DNA from: Pseudomonas sp. EpS/L25
Lineage (GTDB): Bacteria; Pseudomonadota; Gammaproteobacteria; Pseudomonadales; Pseudomonadaceae
NCBI RefSeq assembly: GCF_001512295.1
Contig: NZ_LNUP01000015.1
Span: 124,001-188,000 of the forward strand
DNA: 64,000 bases
Direction of reading: 5' to 3'
Shown here: positions 25,771 to 33,829 of the stretch, one piece after another
How positions within the stretch are numbered: the first letter of the stretch is position 1
Layout: every line of letters begins with the position of its first letter
Notes under the pieces: model-generated
Seen by the model: the letters and a program-made list of their open reading frames with translations, nothing else
The model's database searches: none
What the model was told of the DNA's origin: nothing
Translations under genes and position numbers: made by a program

Positions 25771-27264
25771 TTACAGCTTGATCCAGGTCGCCTTGAGCTC
25801 GGTGTACTTGTCGAAGGCGTGCAGGGACTTGTCGCGGCCGTTGCCGGACTGCTTGAAGCCGCCGAAGGGTGCGGTCATGTCGCCACCGTCGTACTGGTTG
25901 ACCCAGACGCTACCGGCGCGCAGGGCGCGGGCGGTCTGGTGGGCCTTGGAGATGTCGCGGGTCCAGACCGCGGCAGCCAGGCCGTACTGGGTGTCGTTGG
26001 CGATGCGGATGGCTTCCTCGGCGGTGTCGAAGGTGATCACCGAGAGCACCGGGCCGAAGATCTCTTCCTGGGCGATCTTCATGGCGTTGTTCACGCCGTC
26101 GAAGATGGTCGGCTCGACGTAGACGCCGCCGGTCTCTTCCAGGGTGCGCTTGCCGCCGGCGACCAGGGTCGCGCCTTCGGCATGGCCGGCCTCGATGTAG
26201 CGCAGCACGGTCTCCAGCTGGGTGGTGTCCACCAGGGCGCCGACGTTGGTCTCCGGGTCCAGGGCGTGGCCGGGCTTCCAGCCCTTGAGGGCCTCGATCA
26301 CCAGGGGCAGGAACTGCTCCTTGATGGAACGCTCCACCAGCAGGCGCGAGCCGGCGGTGCAGACCTCGCCCTGGTTGAAGGCGATGCCGCTGGCGGCGGC
26401 CGCGGCGGCGTCCTTGAGGTCGGGGGCGTCGGCGAAGACGATGTTGGGACTCTTGCCGCCGGCCTCCAGCCAGACCCGCTTCATGTTGGACTCGCCGGAG
26501 TAGGCCAGCAGCTGCTTGGCGACCCGGGTGGAGCCGGTGAAGACGATGGTGTCGACGTCCGGGTGCAGGCCCAGGGCCTTGCCGACCTGATGGCCGTAGC
26601 CCGGCAGCACGTTGAACACCCCGGCGGGGATGCCGGCCTGCTGGGCCAGCTGGGCGACGCGGATGGCGGTCAGCGGCGACTTCTCCGAGGGCTTGAGGAC
26701 CACGGAGTTGCCAGTGGCCAGGGCCGGGCCGAGTTTCCAGCAGGCCATCATCAGCGGGAAGTTCCAGGGCACCACGGCGGCGACCACGCCGACCGGTTCA
26801 CGGGTGACCAGGCCGAGTTGATCGTGAGGGGTGGGAGCGACCTCGTCGTAGAGCTTGTCGATGGCCTCGGCGCTCCAACGGATGGCGTTGGCCGAGCCGG
26901 GTACGTCGATGGTGAAGGAGTCGGCGATGGGCTTGCCCATGTCGAGGGTTTCCAGCAGCGCCAGCTCTTCGGCATTGGCCAGCAGCAGGTCGGCGAAGCG
27001 GATCAGCACGCGCTTGCGCTGGGCCGGTGCCAGGTGCGCCCAGGTGCCCTGCTGGAAGGCGGCGCGAGCGGCGGCGACGGCGCGATCGGCGTCGGCAGCG
27101 TCACAGCTGGCGACCTTGGCAAGGAAGCGCCCATCCACCGGGCTCAGGCAATCGAAGGTGGCGCCGGAGGCGGCGTCGACATAGGCGCCGTCGATGAAGG
27201 CGCGACCTTCCAGGGTGAGACCTTGGAAGCGCTGCTCCCACTCGGTGCGGCTGGGCATGCTCAT
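25771..27264 (-). CDS. puuC: NAD(P)-dependent aldehyde dehydrogenase, PuuC/KauB type
   Basis: A 497-aa cytosolic enzyme oxidising gamma-glutamyl-aminobutyraldehyde, 4-guanidinobutyraldehyde or 4-aminobutyraldehyde in putrescine/arginine catabolism. Motifs: VVPWNFPLMMACWKLGPALATGNSVVLKPSE (NAD site), FTGSTRVAK, the catalytic Glu in LEAGGKSPNIVF, and Cys in FNQGEVCTAGSRL. The C-terminus GGFKQSGNGRDKSLHAFDKYTELKATWI matches PuuC. Pseudomonas homologues are named KauB (PA5312), a gene lying close to the rph-gmk region in P. aeruginosa. AGGAG precedes the start. Products feed the GABA pathway, consistent with gabP at the left edge, though the genes are far apart. Confidence 0.9.
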   Translation of the reverse strand: MSMPSRTEWEQRFQGLTLEGRAFIDGAYVDAASGATFDCLSPVDGRFLAKVASCDAADADRAVAAARAAFQQGTWAHLAPAQRKRVLIRFADLLLANAEELALLETLDMGKPIADSFTIDVPGSANAIRWSAEAIDKLYDEVAPTPHDQLGLVTREPVGVVAAVVPWNFPLMMACWKLGPALATGNSVVLKPSEKSPLTAIRVAQLAQQAGIPAGVFNVLPGYGHQVGKALGLHPDVDTIVFTGSTRVAKQLLAYSGESNMKRVWLEAGGKSPNIVFADAPDLKDAAAAAASGIAFNQGEVCTAGSRLLVERSIKEQFLPLVIEALKGWKPGHALDPETNVGALVDTTQLETVLRYIEAGHAEGATLVAGGKRTLEETGGVYVEPTIFDGVNNAMKIAQEEIFGPVLSVITFDTAEEAIRIANDTQYGLAAAVWTRDISKAHQTARALRAGSVWVNQYDGGDMTAPFGGFKQSGNGRDKSLHAFDKYTELKATWIKL

Positions 27265-27367
27265 GGGTGACTCCTTGCTAATGGCGGTGAGCAGCCACCC
27301 TAAACCGGCCCGGAAGGGTTATCAATATATTTGACACTCGGCGGCCAAAGGCGCCGAAACGTGCGTT

Positions 27368-27979
27368 TTATCGAACGCTGCGTTGCCGCTGGCGGCTGCG
27401 GGTCAGGGGCGCGCGTGGGCTGACGAGCGGGGTACGGCTCTTGCGCGGCTGGAAGCACTGGCGCGTCAGCCGGGGTTCGATGCTGGCATCCAGGTCGTCG
27501 AGCCAGCCGTCCACGGCGTCTTCCAGGGCGTCGACGGTCAACTGGCCGAGCACCTGGTGGGCGATGAGATTGCCCAGGCTGGGCGCGGCCGGGGCGCAGG
27601 TGGCGCCCCACCAGGCAGCGAATCTGTCCTGCAGGCCTTCGAGCAGGCGATGGACACGATAGGCGGCGGCCAGCAGCGCCAGGCTGGCGGAGGGCGTCTG
27701 GGCCAGGGCGGCCGGGGCGAAGCCGGCCAGGGCGCGTTCGAGGACCTGCGCCAGGGGCGCTTCGAAGGCCACCGCCCGCGCCTGCAGCAGCAGCGCTTCG
27801 AGGGCGTCGGGCACCTTGTCGACATAGGCGCTGGCGAAGCGCTCCAGGGCTGGGCCACGGCTGGCGCCATCGCTGGCGTTGCGTGCCGCCTGGTCGGCGA
27901 AGGTCCGGCTGGCCTCGCCACTGTCCCGGGCCCGCACCTGGGTAGTCTGGATCACGAGGCGCAAGGCGGCGGTATTCAT
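27368..27979 (-). CDS. Hypothetical protein downstream of the pel operon
   Basis: A 203-aa protein with no recognised family. It is mostly predicted helical and alanine/leucine-rich (DALEALLLQARAVAFEAPLAQVLERALAGFAPAAL, LEDAVDGWLDDLDASIE), with a basic tail (RKSRTPLVSPRAPLTRSRQRQRSVR). It has no signal peptide and no clear membrane span. AGGAC lies 9 bases before the ATG. It follows pelG on the same strand after 80 bp and could be the last gene of that transcript or an independent gene. Confidence 0.65.
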   Translation of the reverse strand: MNTAALRLVIQTTQVRARDSGEASRTFADQAARNASDGASRGPALERFASAYVDKVPDALEALLLQARAVAFEAPLAQVLERALAGFAPAALAQTPSASLALLAAAYRVHRLLEGLQDRFAAWWGATCAPAAPSLGNLIAHQVLGQLTVDALEDAVDGWLDDLDASIEPRLTRQCFQPRKSRTPLVSPRAPLTRSRQRQRSVR

Positions 27980-28059
27980 GGCAGGGTCCTGCAGGGGTGA
28001 GCTGTGTTGGACGCCCCCGCGGGTATCGGGTCACACCGTTCGTCCGGTGCCGCCGGCCG

Positions 28060-29430
28060 TCAGTGCCGGAGCATGAAGGTGTCGTACTCCAGGTCGTCCA
28101 GCACCCGATCCAGCCGGTGCAGGCCGAGCAGCACGCAGCAGGCCAGGGAGACGGTGAAGCCGTAGCCGAAGAAGCTCGGGCCCAGTTCGATGCTGAGCAG
28201 GGTGAGCGCCAGGTTCAGGCCGAGGAACAGGGTGCAGAGCATCAGCACGGTGTCGCGTCGGTCGAGATAGAAGAAGACGTTGAGCAGCGCCATGAACACC
28301 ACCTGGATGCTCACGCCCACCACATCGATGTAGAACAGCGGCAGGTAGTAGTGGGACATGCCCAGCCATTCCAGCAACTGGGGCGCCAGGAGGAACACCA
28401 GCACCAGGGTCAGGCCCTGGACCTTGCAGATCTCCAGCAGGCCCTGGCGGATGGCCAGGATCATCTGTTCCTTGAGCTGGCCGATGTGCTGCAGCGTCTC
28501 GCCGCCGCGCACCGCATTGAACACCCGCTCGTACCACTCGGCGAAGTCGGTCTCGATACGCACCAGGAACACCGCCATGCCGGGGATGATGGCCAGGTAG
28601 GCGAGGAAGATCGGCAGGTCGTAGAGGATGGAGGCGCGCAGCGGGCCGATGACGGCGTCGGAGGTCGGTGGATTGAACCAGAAGATGAATTTGTCGACCC
28701 AGATACCCAGGTTGTAGAACAGCCCGGTGACCAGCAGGCTGACGAAGATCTGCCGACGGTCGAGGAAGTCGAAGGCCACCAGGCGATCGGCCGGGTACTC
28801 GCGAATGATGTCGTAGAGGAACATGAACAGCAGGGCGGCATGCCCCAGCAGCAGGGCCATCAGCAGGCCGTTCATGCCGAGGAAGCGCAGCACGAAGGCG
28901 GCGGCGATCATGATGGCGTAGCCCAGCGTCATCACCACCAGGATGCGGTTGTAGGCCTTCATCCCGGACAGGAAGATGATCACCAGCCAGAGGTTGCAGA
29001 GGGTGACGAAGTTGGCCAGCACCAGTAGCCGATAGGCGAAGGGCTGGTCGAACAGCGTCGCCAGCAGGACGAAGCCCAGGCCGCCGGCCACCAGGGTCAC
29101 CAGCAGCAGGATGCCCACCAGGTTGGGCAGGATGCTGGTCTGCTTTTCCTCGAACAGCCGGTCCGAGACGAAGCGGGTGAAATACAGCTGCAGGCCGCCG
29201 GTGAGGATCAGCGAGCTGGCCATGAGGTAGGTCACCGTGACCAGGAACTGCCTGATCAGCACGCTGGGGGTGACGATGCCGGTGGCCAGCACGCCGATCA
29301 GCATCACGCTGATGATCGACAGCACCCAGGGCCCCGAACTGATCAGGCCGGCGTAGACGTAGGCGCGCAGGGTGGCGGTGTAGGAGTCGCGCGCGAGGAT
29401 CTTGCGCAGTTCGAAGCCAATGCCGGCCAT
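28060..29430 (-). CDS. pelG: Pel polysaccharide inner-membrane transporter PelG
   Basis: A 456-aa protein, the same length as P. aeruginosa PelG, with about 12 TM segments of the MOP (Wzx-like) superfamily. It opens with MAGIGFELRKILARDSYTATLRAYVYAGLISSGPWVLSI, typical of PelG. It forms the inner-membrane synthase complex with PelD, PelE and PelF and probably moves the growing Pel chain (partly de-acetylated GalNAc polymer) to the periplasm. It is the last of seven genes, starting 1 base after the pelF stop. GGGAGGG lies about 9 bases upstream. Confidence 0.95.
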   Translation of the reverse strand: MAGIGFELRKILARDSYTATLRAYVYAGLISSGPWVLSIISVMLIGVLATGIVTPSVLIRQFLVTVTYLMASSLILTGGLQLYFTRFVSDRLFEEKQTSILPNLVGILLLVTLVAGGLGFVLLATLFDQPFAYRLLVLANFVTLCNLWLVIIFLSGMKAYNRILVVMTLGYAIMIAAAFVLRFLGMNGLLMALLLGHAALLFMFLYDIIREYPADRLVAFDFLDRRQIFVSLLVTGLFYNLGIWVDKFIFWFNPPTSDAVIGPLRASILYDLPIFLAYLAIIPGMAVFLVRIETDFAEWYERVFNAVRGGETLQHIGQLKEQMILAIRQGLLEICKVQGLTLVLVFLLAPQLLEWLGMSHYYLPLFYIDVVGVSIQVVFMALLNVFFYLDRRDTVLMLCTLFLGLNLALTLLSIELGPSFFGYGFTVSLACCVLLGLHRLDRVLDDLEYDTFMLRH

Positions 29431-29431
29431 G

Positions 29432-30955
29432 TCAGACGACCCTCCCGATGGCGTCCTGGTAGAGCTCGCGATAGCGTTCCAGCATCAGCGGCTCGGTGTA
29501 GTAGCGATTGACCCGCGCCAGGCCCGTGCGCTGGGCGGCCTGCCAGCGACCGGGATTGCGCAGCAGGGCGAGGATGGCGCGGGCGGTGGCCTGGGGATCG
29601 GCGATGGCCACCACGCTGCCGCCGGTGCCCAGGGCGCGGTCCTCCGGCGTCGAGCCTTCGATGAGTTCGCGGCAGGAGCCGACGTCGCTGCTCACCACCG
29701 GCACGCCGGCGGCCCAGCCTTCGAGGATCACCAGCGGCTGGGCCTCGCTGATGGAGGTCAGCACCATGAGGCCGAGCTTGGGCAGGATGTCGCCGATCTT
29801 CTGGAAGCCGAGGAATTTCACCTTGCCGTCCAGGCCCAGGCTGGTGACCAGGCTGTGGCATTCGGCGGCGTATTCCTCGTCTTCGTCCTCCGGGCCGACC
29901 ACCCAGGCCTCGGCCTCGGGCATGGCGCTGATCACCCCGCGCATGGCGCGGATGAAGGTCTTGACGTCCTTGATCGGCACTACCCGGCCGAGCAGCCCGA
30001 CCACCGGCGGTACCCCTTCCGGGCGGCGCTCCAGGGCGTCCTGCCACTGGGTGAGGCTGATGCCGTTGGGAATCACCCGACAGCGTGCCGGATCGGCACC
30101 GTCCTGGATCTGCCGGCGACGGTTGCCGTCGTAGAGCGAGATGATCGGGTCGGCGGCCTTGTAGGTGAGCAGGCCGATGCGCTCGAAGAAGCGGATCCAC
30201 AGCCGGCGGATGTAGCTGACGTCCACGTCCAGCCCGGTACGCAGGGCCTCGTCCGGGCCTTCGGCGATCCACTTGGCCTGGGCCAGGTCGATCTTGCGCT
30301 CCTTGGTGTAGATGCCGTGCTCGCTGAGCAGGAAATTGCAGCCCCAGCGGCGCTGGAGGATGGCACCGAGCATGCCGGCGTAGCCGGTGGAGATGGAATG
30401 AATCATCCGCGGCCGCGGTAGGCGGCGGGCCGCTTCGGCCAGCATCAGCAGCGGTGCCTGCATGGCGCGCAGGGTCCAGAGATAGTCGACGAAGGAGGGA
30501 TCGGTGCAGTAGCGCTCGTAGCCGTCGGTGATGGCCTCCCAGCTGGCGCGGCTGTACATGAAGTCTTCGAGGGTCACGCTGCCCTGGGCGAAGGCGTCCA
30601 CCAGGGCGTCGCCCTGAGCGGCGCTGGGCTCGTCGGGGTGGTGCAGGAAGGCGTGCAGGTCACGCAGCAACTGCACCGGCGCCTGCCGCCGCGGACTCAG
30701 GGGGGCCGCCTTGGGCACCCAGGAGCCGGCAAGGAAGTGTTCCTCGATGTGCACTACGTTGGGCGGAATGGCGTAGTGGCGCTTTTCGTAGTTCTCGCGC
30801 TGGCCGCCGATGAAGAATACCGAGAAAGTCAGCTCCGGCAGGCCGAGGATCAGCTGGTTGACCCAGCTCGACACCCCGCCGCGCACATAGGGCCAGGTGC
30901 CCTCCAGCAGCAGGCAGACATCGGGGGTGACGGCGGCGGCGGGGACGTCTTTCAT
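29432..30955 (-). CDS. pelF: Pel glycosyltransferase PelF
   Basis: A 507-aa cytosolic GT4 (GT-B fold) enzyme polymerising the Pel chain from a UDP-sugar. The N-terminus VCLLLEGTWPYVRGGVSSWVNQLI is diagnostic for PelF. The C-terminal donor domain has VVGLLGRVVPIKDVKTFIRAM and the EX7E motif in SEAQPLVILEGWAAGVPVVSSDVG. The length equals the P. aeruginosa protein. Its start overlaps the pelE stop (ATGA). Confidence 0.96.
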   Translation of the reverse strand: MKDVPAAAVTPDVCLLLEGTWPYVRGGVSSWVNQLILGLPELTFSVFFIGGQRENYEKRHYAIPPNVVHIEEHFLAGSWVPKAAPLSPRRQAPVQLLRDLHAFLHHPDEPSAAQGDALVDAFAQGSVTLEDFMYSRASWEAITDGYERYCTDPSFVDYLWTLRAMQAPLLMLAEAARRLPRPRMIHSISTGYAGMLGAILQRRWGCNFLLSEHGIYTKERKIDLAQAKWIAEGPDEALRTGLDVDVSYIRRLWIRFFERIGLLTYKAADPIISLYDGNRRRQIQDGADPARCRVIPNGISLTQWQDALERRPEGVPPVVGLLGRVVPIKDVKTFIRAMRGVISAMPEAEAWVVGPEDEDEEYAAECHSLVTSLGLDGKVKFLGFQKIGDILPKLGLMVLTSISEAQPLVILEGWAAGVPVVSSDVGSCRELIEGSTPEDRALGTGGSVVAIADPQATARAILALLRNPGRWQAAQRTGLARVNRYYTEPLMLERYRELYQDAIGRVV

Positions 30956-31941
30956 AACCAGTACTTCACCAGGGCGGCGAACGGTGGCCGCTTCTTCAGA
31001 TCCGCCGGCAGGCTGTCGAGCAGCGCCGGGATGAGCGTGTAATCACGCCGTAGGAAGGCGATCTCGGCGCGGAAGGGCGCCAGCTGGGCCGGCGGCACCC
31101 CGGCCGCCTCGGCGGCCTGGAAGAACTCCAGGGCGCGCTCGGGCTCGCCCTGTTCCAGGGCGATACGACCGGCCAGGATGCGCAGTTCTTCGTTCTCTTC
31201 ACCGGCCAGGGCCAGTTCGACGTGCTCGCGGGCCTGGCCGAGCACGTGGCGCAGCACGCTGCCCTGGGCCAGTCCCAGGTAGGCCAGCTCCCAGTAGCCG
31301 CGGGCCAGGGTGCCGTGCAGCGCGGGCTGGCGTTCCGCCGGGGTACTCGCCAATTCGCCGAGCTGGGTCTCGATGCGCTGGTTGATCTGGCTTTCCTGCT
31401 GGTCGAGCATCGAATAGGCGAGCAGCCGCACGTCGTCGGCCGGATCGCGCAGGGCCAGCTTGAGAATGGGGATGGCATCACGCCCCGGCATGCGGCGGGT
31501 GGCGAAGAGGGCGGTGAGGCGCTTGTCCGGGCTCGGTGCGTGGCGCAGCACGTCCTGCAGCCCGCCGTCGCTGAACAGCATCTCCTCCCGCCGCTCCAGG
31601 GGGCGGAACGGCAGGTTGGGCACGCTACGCGCCTCCCAGGCGATCTCGCGCTTCTTGCGCGGCACGTAGAGCGCCGGAAAGACCGCGGCGATCACGCCGG
31701 CCGCACCCACCAGCGGAATGAAGAAGGCCAGGGCGAACAGGAACAGCGGACTCCAGGGCAGCGGCCGCTGGTAGCGCCGGGGCAGCAGCAGCCAGGCACC
31801 GCCGGCCAGCAGGGCACTGCCCGCGGCGTGGGCCGTGGCGAAGGCCAGGGCTGCCGCTGCCACCGGCAGATTGGCGAACAGGAGCGCCCAGCTGCTGGCC
31901 TCGAAGGCGAAGGCGCCGCTAAACAGCCACTTGCTGTTCAT
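30952..31941 (-). CDS. pelE: Pel synthase complex subunit PelE
   Basis: A 329-aa protein, the length of P. aeruginosa PelE. Two to three N-terminal TM segments (about 5-110) are followed by a cytosolic TPR-like helical part (ERREEMLFSDGGLQDVLRHAPSPDKRLTALFATRRMPGRDAIPILKLAL, then repeats around LALAGEENEELRILAGRIALEQGEPERALEFFQAAE). The start MNSKW at 31941 lies inside the pelD 3' end (23-base overlap). It ends with ATGA coupling to pelF. PelE interacts with PelD/PelG in the membrane complex. Confidence 0.93.
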   Translation of the reverse strand: MNSKWLFSGAFAFEASSWALLFANLPVAAAALAFATAHAAGSALLAGGAWLLLPRRYQRPLPWSPLFLFALAFFIPLVGAAGVIAAVFPALYVPRKKREIAWEARSVPNLPFRPLERREEMLFSDGGLQDVLRHAPSPDKRLTALFATRRMPGRDAIPILKLALRDPADDVRLLAYSMLDQQESQINQRIETQLGELASTPAERQPALHGTLARGYWELAYLGLAQGSVLRHVLGQAREHVELALAGEENEELRILAGRIALEQGEPERALEFFQAAEAAGVPPAQLAPFRAEIAFLRRDYTLIPALLDSLPADLKKRPPFAALVKYWL

Positions 31942-33292
31942 GCAGGCCACACTCGTTGAACAGGAAGACACGCAGCTCCTGGGCGCGGGTCTTGGGCAGC
32001 AGCTCGTGTTCGTGGCTGCGTACGCCGAGGCTTTCCAGGGTGCTGTCCTGGCCGTAGCGCTCCGCCAGTAGCTGGCGCAGGCGCCGGCGATAGCCTTCCA
32101 GACCATCGGATGAGGTCAGCGGCAGCAGGACCAGTAGGCAGGCGTGGCCGGCCTGGTTGGTCAGGCGCAGCTGCAGGTCGAGACCGCGGCGACTGCCCTC
32201 CAGCAGGGCCAGGGCGCGCTCGCCACCGTCGGCCTCGGTCATCTCGAAGCAGAACAGACAGGCGGGCAGGGCGTGCTGCTGGGCATCGCGCAGCGAACGC
32301 TTGAGATGCTGGGAGAATTGCTGGGCGTCGTCGTCGGCCAGGGCCAGCGCCTGGTGATCGCTCCCCAGCAGGTCGGCGATGTGGCCGGCCAGGATGGTCA
32401 GCAGGTTGAGGGTCCGCTCGTTGAAGGAGAAGAAGGGCATCTGCTCGATGGCGAGGATCGCCAGTAGCCGCTCTTCGGTATCCAGCAGGGGCACGCAGGC
32501 TTGCAGCGCCGAGTGCTGGGTTTCACCGCGTTCGAGCAGCGCCTGGCGGATGCTCAGGGTCTCGCCACGCTCCAGGGTCAGGCGCACCAGCAGGTCGTCG
32601 GGGTCGAGGCCGGGCATCTCGCCCTGGCTGGCCAAGGCGCGGCGATCCACCTGGCCAGCGCCCCTGACCCGGTACAATCCCGCCACCCGCAGCGAGCCGT
32701 ACTGGGTCAGCAGGCCGACGATGGGCTCGGCCAGCGCCTGCAGGGCATCCTGCTCGCGGGGCACCTCGCGCAGCTGGCGACGCAGGTCCAGCAGGGAGCT
32801 GCGCAGGCTGAGGTCGTTGCCGGCGACGCGCTGTTCCAGGCGATCGTGGGAGATACGCAGCAGGTGGTGGGCGCGGGTGAATTCGTCCAGCCGCAGCTGG
32901 CGATAGTCGTTGGCCAGGTCCAGGCGTTCCAGGCGCCGATCCCAGATGTCACGGAACTCGCCCACCAGCATGGCCGACAGCAGCACGCCGACGATGAAGG
33001 ACGGCGGGATCTCCGCATAGGCCGGATAACCCTGCCGATGCAGGTAGAGCAGCGCCGCCACTAGCAGCGCGGCGCTCACCAGGCCGCGCATGAAGCCATA
33101 GCGCACGCCCATGAGGATGGGGGCGAACACCACCCAGGGAAAGGCCAGGTTGACCATCAGCGGATCGTCCGGCACCAGCCAGAAGCCCAGGCCCAGGGCG
33201 GCCGCCGTGACCAGCAGGGTCTCCAGCCAGGACAGGCGGCCACTGGCGCGGGGCGCCAGGGTGAAGTCCTTGTGGACGGATTGCAGGGCCAT
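31919..33292 (-). CDS. pelD: c-di-GMP receptor PelD
   Basis: A 457-aa inner-membrane regulator that switches Pel synthesis on when it binds c-di-GMP. Four TM segments (about 22-112) precede a coiled-coil (DRRLERLDLANDYRQLRLDEF), a GAF domain (about 180-312) and a degenerate GGDEF domain (about 335-450). The inhibitory-site motif RxxD is intact as RGLD at residues 369-372, so allosteric c-di-GMP binding is probably retained, while the GGDEF catalytic signature is missing as in all PelD. The start overlaps the pelC stop (TGATG). Confidence 0.95.
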   Translation of the reverse strand: MALQSVHKDFTLAPRASGRLSWLETLLVTAAALGLGFWLVPDDPLMVNLAFPWVVFAPILMGVRYGFMRGLVSAALLVAALLYLHRQGYPAYAEIPPSFIVGVLLSAMLVGEFRDIWDRRLERLDLANDYRQLRLDEFTRAHHLLRISHDRLEQRVAGNDLSLRSSLLDLRRQLREVPREQDALQALAEPIVGLLTQYGSLRVAGLYRVRGAGQVDRRALASQGEMPGLDPDDLLVRLTLERGETLSIRQALLERGETQHSALQACVPLLDTEERLLAILAIEQMPFFSFNERTLNLLTILAGHIADLLGSDHQALALADDDAQQFSQHLKRSLRDAQQHALPACLFCFEMTEADGGERALALLEGSRRGLDLQLRLTNQAGHACLLVLLPLTSSDGLEGYRRRLRQLLAERYGQDSTLESLGVRSHEHELLPKTRAQELRVFLFNECGLHEQQVAV

Positions 33293-33807
33293 CAGCGCAG
33301 CTGCAGCTCTTGGGCGGTGCCACGCAGGACCTTCTGCGCGGTGGCGGCCAGGCTCTCCCGCGACCAGCCGGAGCGGGCACCGCTGTTGCTCCAGAGCACC
33401 TTGCCGCTGGCGGGATCCAGTACTTGCAGGGTCACGCCTACGGCGGGTTCACCGTCCAGGCCGTTCTTGTACTGCCACTCGTCGACGCTGCCGGTGAGCA
33501 CGTATTGCAGATTCTGCTGGCGAGCCCAGTCCAGGGCCGCACGCTGGCGGGCCTTCTCGTCGTCGGTGGGGTTGCCGGCCTGGCTGTCGTCGTAGACCTG
33601 GGGGTGCAGGCCACGCTCGCCGAGCACGCTGACCAGGATCTGTGCCGCGCGATCGCCGGCCATGGGCGCCTGGGCGTAGTTGGCCAGGGGCACCAGGCCC
33701 CAGCGGGCATCCCTAGGCAGCGCCTCGCTGCTGGGGCGGGTGAAGCTCGAGCAACCGGCCAGGAGCACGGTGGCGACACTGGCGACGAGCAGACGCGTGA
33801 TGTTCAT
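33292..33807 (-). CDS. pelC: Pel outer-membrane lipoprotein PelC
   Basis: A 171-aa lipoprotein with signal MNITRLLVASVATVLLAGC (Cys at residue 19). The mature part matches PelC (PLANYAQAPMAGDRAAQILVSVLGERGL, LTGSVDEWQYKNGLDGEPAVGVTLQVLDPASGKVLWSNSGARSG). In P. aeruginosa PelC forms a dodecameric ring at the outer membrane that guides the cationic Pel polymer to PelB. The start at 33807 is set by the lipobox; the longer frame overlaps pelB. Confidence 0.95.
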   Translation of the reverse strand: MNITRLLVASVATVLLAGCSSFTRPSSEALPRDARWGLVPLANYAQAPMAGDRAAQILVSVLGERGLHPQVYDDSQAGNPTDDEKARQRAALDWARQQNLQYVLTGSVDEWQYKNGLDGEPAVGVTLQVLDPASGKVLWSNSGARSGWSRESLAATAQKVLRGTAQELQLR

Positions 33808-33829
33808 GAAATCTCTCCCTTGAAGCGGC

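Noticed and set aside
25819-27270. 483-codon frame antisense to the aldehyde dehydrogenase
   Set aside because: Same kind of GC-driven shadow (D-, G- and H-rich, no motif); the minus-strand gene is certain.
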